This document shows positions 52,875-63,905 of a stretch of DNA of 64,000 nucleotides, piece by piece (position 1 is the first letter of the stretch; each line of letters begins with the position of its first letter). The notes under the pieces were generated by a model. The model saw only the letters and a program-made list of their open reading frames with translations. It did no database searches and was not told the origin of the DNA. Position numbers and translations under genes: made by a program. The DNA is from Heterohyrax brucei. Lineage: Eukaryota; Chordata; Mammalia; Hyracoidea; Procaviidae. The stretch spans positions 70,045,833 through 70,109,832 of the forward strand of contig CM053141.1 in NCBI GenBank assembly GCA_028571685.1, written 5' to 3'.

Positions 52875-53033
52875 AGAACCCTGGTTGTGTAGTGTTTAAG
52901 TCCTACTACAGCTGCTAACTAAAAGGTTGGCAGCTCAAATCTACCAGGCACTCCTTAGAAACTCTATGGGGGTAGTTCTACTGTGTCGTATAGCATTGCT
53001 ATGAATCATAATCGACATTGGCAATTTTTTTTT
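52875..53033 (+). mobile_element. AfroSINE
   Basis: Sense copy from 'gagaaccctggttgtgtagt' to 'atcgacattggcaatttttt'; eight bases after the previous copy, head to tail. Confidence 0.92.
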
Positions 53034-53139
53034 AATCGTGCAATTGTTGAAGTTAATAACTGTAGAAAAGAACAGTAATTGCTAACCTCCCTTCTGACCA
53101 GTACTCATAAAGATTTTGAGACTGTTTTCCCAAGTCCTA

Positions 53140-53600
53140 AAGCTATTCTTGTTTGATGACAAGACAAGGTGATGCCAATTTACAGCCCACTCCCCAGATC
53201 ATCATCTTAGCTGACCTGGAGATATAGACCTCACCCCCTCACACCTGGTACCTGTATCTCAACTCCTTTCCCTAAACTTTCCTGTAAAACCTGATGGCAG
53301 GCTTTGAGATGTTAAGACGGTTTTTAGGGTACTAACTTGCCATCTTCTCAGATTACTGGCAGTCTGAATAAGGTACGTTCAAAGCTTCCTCCTTTCCCTA
53401 AGCCCTCTTGTGAAAACCGCTGGCAGGCTCTGAGATGTTAGGATAGTTTCTGGGGCACTAACTTACCATCTTATCAGACCGCCAGCTATCTGAATAAAGT
53501 GCACTTAAAAGGTTCAATCCCTGTCTCTGCCTATTGGCTTAGCAGTGACATGCAGCATGAGTCTGTGACTGCGTTTTCTCCAGTGACACAGTGAGTTTGC
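53140..53600 (+). mobile_element. probable ERV LTR with tandem-duplicated 3' block
   Basis: Two adjacent 126-bp units (53265-53390 and 53391-53516) share 'cctttccctaa', 'ggcaggct.tgagatgtta', 'actaacttgccatctt' and 'tctgaata'. The second has AATAAAG, the first the altered AATAAGG. Downstream 'ttcaatccctgtctctgcct' and 'ttggcttagc' look like R/U5 of a class I LTR. The outer ends are uncertain. Confidence 0.6.
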
Positions 53601-53759
53601 TTTTGTGGCCTTCTTCCCTCTGATTCTTAGAAAAATAACTTAGGGGATTTCTGGAGTTGTTTTTCTATCCCTGATGGTTTGCTACTTTTGTCGGGTCTGG
53701 CTCCCCTGTAATTGACAATGGACAGGTAAATAGCGTGGGCTGAGGAGATCTGCAGATTA

Positions 53760-54185
53760 CACCTACGTCAAGCAGTGGCTGGAGTAAGATGGTGCTGAGA
53801 TGATGTGTAGAAATCTTGAGCACAGGTGCCAGGAGAGGTCTGTCTACAGTGGGGTAGTTAACTCTGTGGAAGTCTGGCTGGGAGCAGGTGCAGAGTGGTG
53901 ACTAGGGAAATAGACGGGAAGCCTGAACTGAGTCTTGAAGGATTAGCTGGCACTCTCCAGATGAAGGGGGATTGCGGAGTGGGCACTCCGGGCCAAGGGC
54001 ATGGCCTGGGCACAAGCTCAGAGGCATGAAGTACTGTAGCACATGTGGGGGACTTTAAGTAGATGGTTAGGACTCGATAGTAAAGCTTGGAGGTGGGATG
54101 TGGCTGGAGGCACGGGCAGGGGTCAGATCAAGAAGCTGAAGTGGGAGAGCAACCTGTGAATGCACTGAGAATCAGAGGCTCAGCT
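53760..54185 (-). repeat. L2-clade LINE, antisense, decayed
   Basis: 'cctgaactgagtcttgaagg', 'attagctggcactctccaga', 'cctgggcacaagctcagagg', 'gaggtgggatgtggctgga' parallel antisense L2. Confidence 0.5.
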
Positions 54186-54570
54186 AGGTCCTGCTGAGAC
54201 ATTAGTTTTTCGACATCTTCACACACTTTACTGGAAGCTGCAGGTACTGACTGTTGCTTCTTAAACTTGGGCTTGTGCCCAGCTGAGACTTATCTTTTTT
54301 TCCAAGCACTCGGTGTTGCATGACAGCCACATGGGGCTGAAAATGTCTAAAACACCTGGATTTGTGATATCTTTCCAAGGTCATTCTTAGGTTCCAATTT
54401 TCTCCTTTGGATTATTTCCTTTTATTTATGGATTTTTAATGATTTTTGTTATTGTTAGTGTTAAAGCTCTGGGTTGCAGTGGACACAGATACTTCAAGTC
54501 ATTGTAGTGTTTTAAAGCGAGAGTAGCATAATGAGATAAGTATTTTTCAAAGATCATTCTGAAAGCAAGA
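54186..54570. other. unassigned DNA
   Basis: Nothing recognised up to the CpG-rich LTR. Confidence 0.3.
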
Positions 54571-54991
54571 TGTCCAAGAGTTTCCGTGCGGTGGGCCAGG
54601 GGAGCCATAGCGACAGCATGAACTCAGGTGTGGCTGCCCAGTGGAGCCCCTCGAGAGCTGTCGGTGGTTCACAGCCTTGGTCTCCCTGTGCAACCACCTA
54701 CGCAGCTATCCCCCCCCCCATACCGACCCGCGGCGGAGTGACAGCAACAGACCGACACCACGTCCTCTAGTCTTCAAGCAGAGAGAGTGTTTATTTTCAG
54801 TAGTTCCACTTATATACGGAATGAATCAGCCAATCACTACTGGCCCACGTACGGGCTAGGGCGTGTCCCAGGCATGCGCAGGCAAGATGTTTACTGCTCT
54901 AAGGTCTCTGGGTCTGGGTGTGGCTACAAGCCAAGGCGCCATCTTTGGGTGCGGCTGCTCGGGGGTGGGGGTGTGGGGCCGGCTCGCCACA
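54571..54991 (-). mobile_element. CpG-rich LTR, class II (ERVK/IAP)-like, antisense
   Basis: The minus strand begins 'tgtggcgagccggccccaca', has 'aagatggcgcc', 'tgcgcatgcc', 'tgattggc', a TATA motif and AATAAACACTC, then 'gtcactccgccgcgggtcgg'. This order resembles class II LTRs. Many CpGs are intact, which suggests a younger insertion than its neighbours. The left end is uncertain and no duplication is visible. Confidence 0.6.
54790..54817 (-). promoter_or_regulatory. TATA box and AATAAA of the CpG-rich LTR
   Basis: The minus strand has 'tatataagtgg' (54807-54817) and AATAAA (54790-54795) only about 11 bases downstream, so the poly(A) signal sits near or before the expected start of R. Confidence 0.55.
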
Positions 54992-54992
54992 T

Positions 54993-55070
54993 TAATAAAA
55001 TTACACTAGTGTCTGGATCCTGCCTCTAGAGATTGTGCTTTTTTAGTTGGTCTGAGGTGGGGCTTTACGT
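54993..55070 (+). mobile_element. MER20-like hAT MITE fragment
   Basis: 'aataaaattacactagtgtc' and 'tagttggtctgaggtggggc' match 56520-56600 and the MER20-type wording. The LTR may have inserted in it. Confidence 0.45.
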
Positions 55071-55071
55071 T

Positions 55072-55250
55072 CGTTATCTTATGCTGCTATAGTGGAAATA
55101 CAAGTGGGTGGCTTTAACCAACAGAAATGTATTTTCTCACAGTTTAGGAGGCTAGAAGTCTGAAATCAAGGCACTGGCTGGAGAGGAAAGCTTTCTCTGT
55201 CTGTTGGCTCCAGGGCTCTGATTTCAGACTTCCAGCCTCCTAAAAATTAA
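55072..55250 (-). mobile_element. MaLR-type LTR fragment forming a fold-back
   Basis: Starts 'gttatcttatgctgctatag', includes 'tttctcacagtttaggaggc'. A 26-bp inverted repeat lies inside: 55143-55168 pairs with 55219-55244 with one mismatch. Confidence 0.65.
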
Positions 55251-55535
55251 CCATTTTGCAGGATCCAGTATTAACACTTCAGCTTCTGCCATTTTACACA
55301 GGCTCTTATTTCTGCAGGGTGTGTTCTTCCTCCAGCAGTGGGCTGGCAAATGTTTCATAACTGATCTTCTCCGGGTAGGTCTGACATTGATACTCACTTT
55401 TATGTTAAGGGGCGTCAGAACCTTGCTGATGCCTATGATGATGAGGAACTTCTTTGCTGAACTAGCTTTTGAATGCTGGAAGACTGTTGTGTAATTTTTT
55501 TGTTATTCACAGCGTAATGGCTGCAGACATGATTT
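55251..55535. other. unassigned, probably LTR-derived
   Basis: 'cttctgccattttacacagg' and 'ggctggcaaatgtttcataa' may continue the MaLR-type LTR; not certain. Confidence 0.3.
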
Positions 55536-56290
55536 TTTAAAATTAGGATTAAGTGAAAGTATACAATCAATTTTGTATGCCTGCCTCTCTGCAGCTCCAT
55601 CTGCAGCTCCATCTGCTCTCCTTATCCTGTGACAGCACATTGCTCCTTTTCACGCCATATTTCCAGCATCCTCTGAATGAGTACCCGTCCCCTCCTCTCC
55701 ACCCTCTTCTCTCCAATCGAGAAAGAAACCAGTAGGACAGCCTCCTATAAATGTATAAAACCATGAAGTACACATACGATATGCTCACACTGTGTCCCCA
55801 AGCTCAGTCCATTCTTGTCTGAGGAGTTGACCTCAGTACTGGTTTCAGGTCAAAACCAGCAGCAAGTCTTGGGGCCATGTTCCCAGAGGACCCACCAGGC
55901 AGTCGGACTGTCAATTCTGATCTTTTAGAAGAGTTCTTGATCTGTACCCCTCTTATTCTTGTGTTGCTCCAAGGACTCTATATTAAGTCCCCCATGACGG
56001 CTGCCTTTGGTAGTGGCTGGGCACCATCTGGTTCTTCTGATGTCATGCTGATGCAGTCTCCTATTTGTATGGATCTTTGTGTCTCCTGGGCTCATTTTTC
56101 CTCATGTCTTTGATGTACTTGGTTGTCATCTATTCCAGGTGGCTTGGGACCATTTGGTGTTCCTCAGATGGCAGCTTTCTAGTTCTTAAGACCCCAGATG
56201 CCACTCACCAATATGGAGTACAGAAGGTTCTCTTAGCTAGAGCCTATGCCAACTGACTTCGGCATTCCCTGAAAACATGCTCCCCAGGCC
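55536..56290 (-). mobile_element. afrotherian L1 3' end, antisense, about 0.75 kb
   Basis: 'aggattaagtgaaagtatac', 'gtgacagcacattgctcctt', 'cccctcctctccaccctctt', 'aagaccccagatgccactca', 'tgccaactgacttcggcatt'. The longest copy of this family in the window; its sense counterpart is 33886-34178. Confidence 0.72.
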
Positions 56291-56499
56291 CCTGTCCAAG
56301 CTACTCTATCCTATGAAATATTGGGTTGAGTTTAGAAAAATTATCAGTTTATGTTTATGTTGTAGTCCAGTTATGCTGATCTGCTCTCTACTGAGATGAT
56401 ATTTTTTAAGCTCAGTCTTCATTATAACAATTTGTCCATTACTTTCTTAAGTTGATATGATCAACAATTTATACTTTTTGCAAATTCTGTGGTGTCAAT

Positions 56500-56610
56500 A
56501 TTCCCATCGTTGGAATCATCTAGGCAGTTTTAATAAAATCACACCAGAGTCTGAATCCTGCCTCTTGAGGCTGTGGTTTTTCAACTGGTCTCAGGTGTAC
56601 ACTGTAGAAT
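56500..56610 (+). mobile_element. MER20-like hAT MITE fragment
   Basis: 'tggaatcatctaggcagttt', 'taataaaatcacaccagagt', 'tcaactggtctcaggtgt'. Confidence 0.5.
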
Positions 56611-56686
56611 TTCTGACATGCAGAAGGATATAGATGCAAGAACATAGATAATGAGTATAAAAACAGGAAATGATCAGTTTTGAGTA

Positions 56687-57217
56687 TTCTTTTAGTCATC
56701 TGGTACTGCTCTAACAGAAATAGCATGATAAGCTTTAACAAAGAAAAGTCCGTTCTTACAGGGTCCAGTAGGCTACAAGCCCAAATTCAGGGTGCCAGCT
56801 CCAGGGACCACGCTGTTTGTCTGCTGGCTCTGGAGCAAAGCCCTTGTGTTGCACCAGTCTGTCTTTGGTCTGAGAGCATCTCAGCACCGTCCGCTGTCGG
56901 TATTGCTTTCTTGATGCTTTGAGGTCCCTAACTCTCGGCTTGCTTCTCTTTTATCTGTTGTAGAGTAAGAGGATAAAAGGTGGTGTAAGCCACATTCCAG
57001 TGAAATTCCCTTCACGTTGGAGCAGGGAGGTGACCTTAGGAAGTGTGTCAAAGTCCCACCTAATCGTCTTTAACTTTATCCAATCTATTAACCACAGGTG
57101 GACACTGGAATTTACAGCATAGGAAAACCACAATGGAGGACAATCACACAATACTAGGAATCATAGCGCAGCCAAACTGTGACACATGTTTTTGGGGGGC
57201 ACACAGTTTAATCTGTA
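56687..57217 (-). mobile_element. MaLR-type LTR, antisense
   Basis: 'tttagtcatctggtactgct', 'taggctacaagcccaaattc', 'cacaggtggacactggaatt', 'caatcacacaatactaggaa', end 'cacacagtttaatctgta'. Same family as 9061-9561. Confidence 0.82.
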
Positions 57218-57369
57218 AGTACTTGTTAACTTTGCTTTTAGTGTAATTTATTTAATTGTAAGTTTTTGTAATTTAACTTTTAATAATGGCAGTGTTTAAT
57301 AACCAGCTTGAAAAATACTGAAAATTTAACAACCAGCTTTCCAAAGATAGCATGACGCAGCTCCAGCAC

Positions 57370-57700
57370 AGCACCACTTTTTCTCTTCTGCCCCACTGAT
57401 CCAAATTCTACCTAATCTTTAAGGTTCAGGTAGTCACTTACCCATGAAAACTTCCACCACGTATACCATCAAGTCTGTCTTTCCAAACATCATTCAACTC
57501 TCTGGCTGATACCAGTCTTTCACACTTACTTTATACTTTGTACAGGTCTGTCTTTTTAAAAGTTTTAATTTTGTTGTTGTATATGTCTTTTATTGTTAGT
57601 GAATACCATTCATCAACTAAAGGCAAAGTGCATGAAGTCAGGAAGACTGTCTTTGTAATCTGAGCACTTTCTGACAGTGCTTAGCATCACATTCCTTACT
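57370..57700 (+). repeat. L2/MIR-type old repeat, probable
   Basis: 'cctaatctttaaggttcagg', 'atgaaaacttccaccacgta', 'gacagtgcttagcatcacat'. Family uncertain. Confidence 0.4.
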
Positions 57701-58185
57701 CAAGGGGTATTCAGTATTATACTGTTGATCTAGTTGCTTTTTGGATAAATCCCCCATATACAGTTGTTTCATCTCCATCTGTCCCTATCTCATAAAGGTG
57801 AACACAAAAATACAAACCTTGTTCCAGGCCGATGGGAGTTTACGGTGTTTGCATAGCCAGATTCCCCTGGCTTGGAGAGTTGTAAAACTCACTCAGTGTG
57901 ACCTTGGTGTGCACTATGCGTGTCTCCAGACTCATTTTCTTTGAAAAGATCATTCTTTGGCCCTCAGAGCCATGGCAGCCCATATCCAAGCATCATTACC
58001 ATATAGCGTTATCTTCCTCCCATGAGTCACCTTATCCTTTTCGTATGTGGGAGTTCTGTCTACCTGTTGAATTTTGAATGAAAATCCAATGGACAGAAGC
58101 TCTGCCCTGAATTCAATATTTTGTTCCTTGCTGAGCTTCCATGAATATAAACTATCAGCACAAAGGGGAGAGTCAGCAGGTAGAG
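57701..58185. other. unassigned DNA
   Basis: Nothing recognised. Confidence 0.3.
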
Positions 58186-58189
58186 ATCA

Positions 58190-58300
58190 ACACTATCCAT
58201 ATTTAATGGACAGGGATTCTGAGTTCATAGATGGGAAAACTGAGTTAGAAGAAGGCCAAGTTCAATAACTTGCTCATCCTTACTTTGTGAGCCTTTTGCA
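58190..58300 (-). repeat. MIR SINE, antisense
   Basis: 'catagatgggaaaactgagt', 'caataacttgctcatcctta'. Confidence 0.6.
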
Positions 58301-59095
58301 AATACCTCATGACACGTGTGCTTTAGAATGGCACCATCATTTTAATTCCTAAGGAGAGAGAGAGGGGGGAAAATGCAAGCAAGAAAGGGATTAGATAGCA
58401 GTTGATAAGACACTTCTCCATCCATAATGGTGCAGGTATGCCCTTCACTAGAAATCTGAACTTTTTTGTGGTTGGACTGACCTAGATCGCCACCATTCTG
58501 AACCATAATCTCTACCCTGTACCATAAAGTTGAGGGAGGGAAGGCAGGGAGATCTGGAGTCCTAATCACAGTGGTGCCCCCCCAACACAGGATCTGTGGT
58601 CCCTTCGCTTTCAGCCAGGGTCTCCCAATGACTGCATGTTCTGATGTCATTCCTTTCCTGGCACCTGGAGGTTTCTGCATCTTCTTGAGGAAACTTTTCC
58701 AGTGATAACATGACCAGTAGCAGTGGTTTTATCACAGGACCTGCAACTCTCAATGGCTACTATTTCCGGAACCCTCTTCTAGGTCCCTAAGACCACTCTC
58801 TGTCTCCAGCCTGCTCCAACAGCTACCGGGTCTCTCTCTGGGATCCCATCATCAATCTTTCAGCATCAGGTATGCAAATAAATGATTCTTATAATAACCA
58901 TATCAACAAACAAAACAGGTGTCCCACCATCACCCACTAGTCCTAGTTACACACATTCCTTTGGCATTGGGCACAGGCACCAACGAATGTCACAATCCGG
59001 AGAGATGTAACAAGTTTCCAATCTAACCTCAAAGGGCCTTTGGGTTGCCGCCTTTTATCCTCACAACTGCTTTGCACATTCAAATAGTTGCCCAT
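58301..59095. other. unassigned DNA
   Basis: About 0.8 kb, no repeat called. The 112-codon frame 58342-58680 (minus) has no recognisable domain. Confidence 0.35.
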
Positions 59096-59345
59096 CCATT
59101 CAACTGTGTTCCAATATTTATTGAGCACCTACTACGCACCAGGTTAATTCTCTACAGAGAATTAACCCTAATCCTCCTCTGCAAGGTGTTCACAGTCTAG
59201 TAATAATAACAGTAATAAAAAATAATTATACAATACTTATTATGGGCCATATTTGAATACCATAAGACAAATTATTCTCTCCACATTACAGATGAGAAAA
59301 CCAAGACACAGAGAATTTAATTTGCCCATATTCAAATAAATAGAC
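59096..59345 (-). repeat. MIR/L2-type repeat, antisense
   Basis: 'tatttattgagcacctacta' at the left and 'cagatgagaaaaccaagaca', 'cagagaatttaatttgccca' at the right. Confidence 0.6.
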
Positions 59346-59362
59346 AATTTCTATTTTATGTA

Positions 59363-59819
59363 TATCTTAGTCATCTAGGCTGCTGTAACAGAAATACCAC
59401 AAGTGGCTGGCTTTTAAAAGAGAAATTTTATTCTGTTTCCATCCAGTAGGCTACAAGCCTAAATTCAGGGCATTAGCTCCAGGGGAAGGCTTTCTCTTTT
59501 GGCTCTAGAGGAAGGTCCTTGTCATCAATCTTCCCCTGGACTAGAGCTTCTGAGGCGCAGGAACTTCAGGTCATTTCCAAAGGGCACACTGTGCTCCTGG
59601 CTCAGCTTTCTTGGTGGTATGAGGTCCCAAACTGCTTGTTTCTCTTAATTAATCAAGAGATTGACTCAAGGTACAATGCAATCATACACACCAAATCGTG
59701 CCCCATCAACACAACGTAACAGAGGCCGAGTTTACGGCATATAGAAACAATACCATGAACCAAGGCCTAGTCAAATGAATACACACATTTCGCGGCAGGA
59801 CACAATTCAGTCCATGACA
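59363..59819 (-). mobile_element. MaLR-type LTR, antisense
   Basis: 'cttagtcatctaggctgctg', 'agtaggctacaagcctaaat', 'gtccttgtcatcaatcttcc', end 'cacaattcagtccatgaca'. Flanks atgta and ccgta agree at three of five bases. Confidence 0.85.
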
Positions 59820-61490
59820 CCGTACTATGTTCATGACACTGAAAAGCCCCAGGTATAGTGAGTGCACTCAGGAGTAAACTCTGATCCCAGCATAATCTGG
59901 TTACATTTTCACTCATATGCTATAATTTTAGGATTTTCTAGAGGTAAGGACATGTTGAAAAGAACAAATACTTTGTTTTAAAGAGAAACTCAGAGAAATG
60001 CACTGACAATAAAATGAAATGTTCATTAGAAATGAGAGAAAGCGTTCTGTTTTAGGGTCAGAGTGACCTTTAAATAACATATGTCTTTTGGTGCTTCTGG
60101 CAAAACATGGCCCTGTATCTGGAGAAATGCTCTCTATGTTGACGAATTAGAAAGGGTCTGAAAATGAGTGATTGCTGAAGAGCTATTGAGAAGCCTTTTC
60201 ACAGTGTAGAAAAGACCAGACACATGAAACCAATTTCCTTACATCTGGAAGAAGGTCTTTTGCAGACACAGACAGGAAAGACCTGAAGCCGCAGAGTTGC
60301 TCTTGACACTGGTGTCTGCTGAATTTTATCTCCCACCGTTCTACTAACTCTGGCATCTTTTTGAACGTGAATGAAAGCTAGGTCTCTTTGTGCTGATGTT
60401 GTTAAGAAACAAGAGAGGATATTTGAACCCAAATCCTATGACCAGCCGTTTGACATGCTTAATAAGTACACACACTGGCTATAGCCACATGATACCAAAC
60501 TCATCCTCTGCAGTATCACTTCAGAGAAGGAAAAGAAAATCAGCCTAGTGAAGCCTCCCCTAGCTTTCTTGCCTTATTGTCCTGTCGAGGCAGCGTGTGG
60601 TCTATGGTTTGGTTTCTCTCTGTTGGCACTCTGCTTTGGTGATCAGCAAAGAACACACACCTGGGTGACAGCTGAATCCTCTTGGTGGTATTTTTTCACA
60701 CCAATGTGGGGCATGATGGAAGTTTTTATGTCAGCAACAGCAGAGAGTAATGCCAAAAGAAAGCTTAGTGAGCTACTGGCGGCAGTTCCGCGGTTCTTTC
60801 TAGAAGGAAAGGCTTAGGTTCTGACGTGTTTTTGTAAAGCAGCCATTCTTTGCTGACGTCTTCCTAACAGTACTTCTAACTGTGAAAAGCATAGTCATAG
60901 GTGCTCTTTTTAAAAAATAAATCTCACTTTAGGAGAATGTTTTGTTTGATAACAAGATTTTTTTTAGAGGGGATTTTTGTTAGTCTGTTTAAATTCAAGT
61001 GTAAACCACTACCCAGTTTTAACTTTAATAATAATTCCTTGACTTCACAGCATCTTAGAGATTTTTGAACTATTTTCACAAACCTTATACCATTTTATTT
61101 TTGAGGCGACTCAGTGAGGTAGGTCAGGAAAGGATTATAATCCTTAGTTGAAAGAATTGATGTTCTGAGGTGTTATGTATTTTGTCTTAATCCCTTAAGT
61201 GCTAAAACTGGGTTTGGCATCTGTCTTTTCTGGGCTGTAGGTCTAGATACACAAACGTATTTTTCTTTTTTTTTGCGGTGAGCTCATATTTTACTATTTA
61301 GGGCTTTCTATGACTATCTGTTGACTTCACAACATAGGTACTGTCTCTTCAATAAGATTCTGAGCTCTCTGAAGGTAGAGATAATGCCCTGTGTTTGTGC
61401 AGAATTACATACGTGAACCACCAGTGTTTGACACACATGGTTTGGGGAAAGGCGCTGGACCAAAAGTCCAGAGACCACAGTTTAATCTTG
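59820..61490. other. unassigned, apparently single-copy DNA
   Basis: The largest repeat-poor stretch, 1.7 kb. The frame 60548-60817 (plus, 89 codons) has no domain I know. A weak MIR relic may lie near 61060-61150. Confidence 0.4.
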
Positions 61491-62127
61491 ATGACTCTAG
61501 CTTTGTAAGGAAATATCGTATTGTTTTCCACAATGGTTGCATTGTTTCGCATTCTCACCAGCAGTGCATAAAAGTTCGAATCTCCCTACAACCTCTTCAC
61601 CATTTATCTCCTGTTTTTTTTTTTTTTAATTTCTGCCAGTAATGCTGGGATGACTTGGCATCTCACTGTGGTTTTGATTTGCATTTTGCTAATGGCTAAT
61701 GATCGTGACCATTTCTTCATGTGTCTGTTAGCTATTTGAAGATCTTCTTTGGTGAAGTGTCTTTTCATACCCTTTGTCCACTTTTATTTGGATTATTGGT
61801 CTTTTTGTTGTTTATTTTCCTATAGATTTTATAGATGAGAAACTTGTCTGACTTGTAAAAGCCAATTTTTTTTTCTCTCCAGTCTGTAAGCTCACTTTTT
61901 ACTCTTTTGGTGAAGTGTTTTGATGAGACTGTGTGTTTAATTTTTTAAGAAGATCTGAAATATCTGGTTTATCTTCTGGAGTTTGTGTGTTGCTGGTTAT
62001 GGTGTATATACTACTAATGCTGTGCATTACAGTTTCTAGTATTGATCCTAATTTTTCATCTGTGAACTTTACAGTTGTGGCTTTATATTTAGGTCTTTCA
62101 TCCATTTTGAATTAGTTTATGTACATG

Positions 62128-62166
62128 GTGATACAGATACTTTTGGGGGATACAGTTCAATTCATG
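62128..62166. repeat. possible MaLR-type LTR end relic
   Basis: 'tttgggggatacagttcaat' then 'tcatgatgg' resembles the end of antisense MaLR-type LTRs. Too short to be sure. Confidence 0.35.
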
Positions 62167-62373
62167 ATGGAGTATCATGCTTCGTAAATTACAGGATCAG
62201 TAGAAAGAGGAAGACTTGATGAGATGTATTGACACAATAGCTCAACAATGGGCTTAAATATAACAATGATTGTGAGGATGGTGCAGGGCCTGGCAGTTTT
62301 TTGTTCTGTTGTGTATAGGGTCACTGCATGCTAGAGTTGACTTGGTGATGTCTAAGAACAACAACAATCCATT
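62167..62373 (+). mobile_element. RTE LINE 3' end, inside L1
   Basis: 'tatcatgcttcgtaaattac', 'gaaagaggaagacttgatga', 'atgattgtgaggatggtgca', end 'gatgtctaagaacaacaaca'. 5' truncated. Confidence 0.82.
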
Positions 62374-63344
62374 TGTACGCTAACATAATGTACTGTGTGA
62401 GCAATAGATCCCATTTTAACTTTTCTGTATAGTTAACTAGTTACTATTGATTTTTAGATGGCTCCTTTGTTGTACACTAAATTTTCATTTTGAAGTAGGT
62501 AGATAGATGTCTAGATTTTTTTCTTCTGTTCTTTTGGTTTCCCCAGTCATGTGTCAATACCATACTGTTTTTTAATTATAGAGACTCCATTAGTTATAAG
62601 CTACTTGTCCACCACCTACATTGTTTTTAGGATCATTCCTTGGCTATTCTTTCTCATTTGTTCTTCCAAATGAATTTTGTAATAAAAATCCTGATGGTAT
62701 CCCCACCCTTTCCCCTAACTCTTGTGTTTAGAACATACTTTCTTGTTTGTGTGCCTCATAACTTTTAAATTTCTATATATAGGAAAAAAAATTCAGGAAA
62801 ACCATGATGTTTTATGTTGAGATTTTGTTTAATTTATATATTGCCTTCAGGAAAACTAATATTCTAAAACATGGTATGCCTTTATTTCTTCAGTTCTATT
62901 TTGGGGACTAATGGAGTACTTTATAGTTTTCCTCATATAGGTTTTGGATATTCCTTATTAAGTTTGCACTTGGGTATTTTGGCTTATTATCAACAGGGTT
63001 TTCTCTTCCGTAGCAACCAGTTTTTGTTTGTATATATGAAGATTATTAAACTTTTGTACACTAGTTTTATCATATGCTGCTTTACTATTATTTATAGCAG
63101 TAGTTTTTCCATTGGCTCATTTGGGTTTTCCACCTATAACATAATATCAGTGCTAGGGTATTATATTTTAGGAGCTTTGTCAAAGATTGTGAAAGCCCCA
63201 TGATAACAAAATCCTGGTCATTAGTATTCAGAAACAAGGCTTCATTATCCAAGTTATTCTCTCATACTCTTGAGCCTTTCCTGTGATGTTATTTTGATTT
63301 TCAGTCAAGATGCCTTTTCTCTGCGTGCGCGCACGCATGCACGA

Positions 63345-63381
63345 ATACACACGCACGCACACACACACACACACACACACA
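63345..63381. repeat. (CA)n microsatellite
   Basis: Pure CA run of about 22 bases after a mixed (GC/CA) stretch from 63323. Confidence 0.92.
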
Positions 63382-63559
63382 ATCTTCTGTATTGCTTTTT
63401 GAAATACATGTATGTCCAGTGTTGAATATCTTTTATACAGTGAGATCACCAGGTAGCTTAGTGCAGTACAGTTTTGAAATTAACTTTAACCCCCTTATCT
63501 ATATTTTGCCAAAGCTGAGATAATAGTTCCTTAAATTTAGATAGCACTCTTCATTTTAT

Positions 63560-63905
63560 AAATGCAATTTTGTACCTATTATTGCATTTTACTGTCACAA
63601 CAGTCTTAGGGGAGTACATGAGAAGGTTTCTGTTGTTGTTAGGGGCCATCAAGGCAATTTTGACTCATTGTGCTTGTGACAGAGTAGAACTGCCCCACAG
63701 TTTACCAGGCTGTAATCTTTATGGAAGCAGATTGCCAGGTCTTTTTCCCATGGAGCTGTGGGGTGGGTTTGGCCCACTGGCCATTCTGTTAGCAGCTGAG
63801 CGCTTAGCCATTGCACAACTAGAGGCCCTTAAAGAGGATGCAGTTCACTTCTAATTAAAAAAAAAAAGGCACAGAGGCTAGACAACTGACTAAAGGAGAA
63901 GAGAT
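63560..63905 (-). repeat. MIR SINE, antisense, split by an AfroSINE
   Basis: Left 'gcattttactgtcacaacag' and right 'aaaggcacagaggctagaca' fit the MIR order on both sides of the AfroSINE at 63635-63830. Confidence 0.55.
63635..63830 (-). mobile_element. AfroSINE, long-body variant
   Basis: Antisense; 'ttgttaggggccatcaaggc', 'ccaggctgtaatctttatgg', 'aagcagattgccaggtcttt', 'agctgagcgcttagccattg'. Confidence 0.88.

Larger units (their letters stand above)
61495..63190 (-). mobile_element. old L1, ORF2 and 3' region, antisense, split by an RTE
   Basis: 'atggttgcattgtttcgcat', 'ccagcagtgcataaaagttc', 'ttgatttgcattttgctaat', 'catccattttgaattagttt', then after the RTE 'caataccatactgtttttta', 'ggatcattccttggctattc'. 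Consistent antisense L1 order. Confidence 0.78.

Noticed and set aside
61391..63203. possible membrane-protein exons (hydrophobic frames)
   Set aside because: The hydrophobic frames are translations of T-rich antisense L1.
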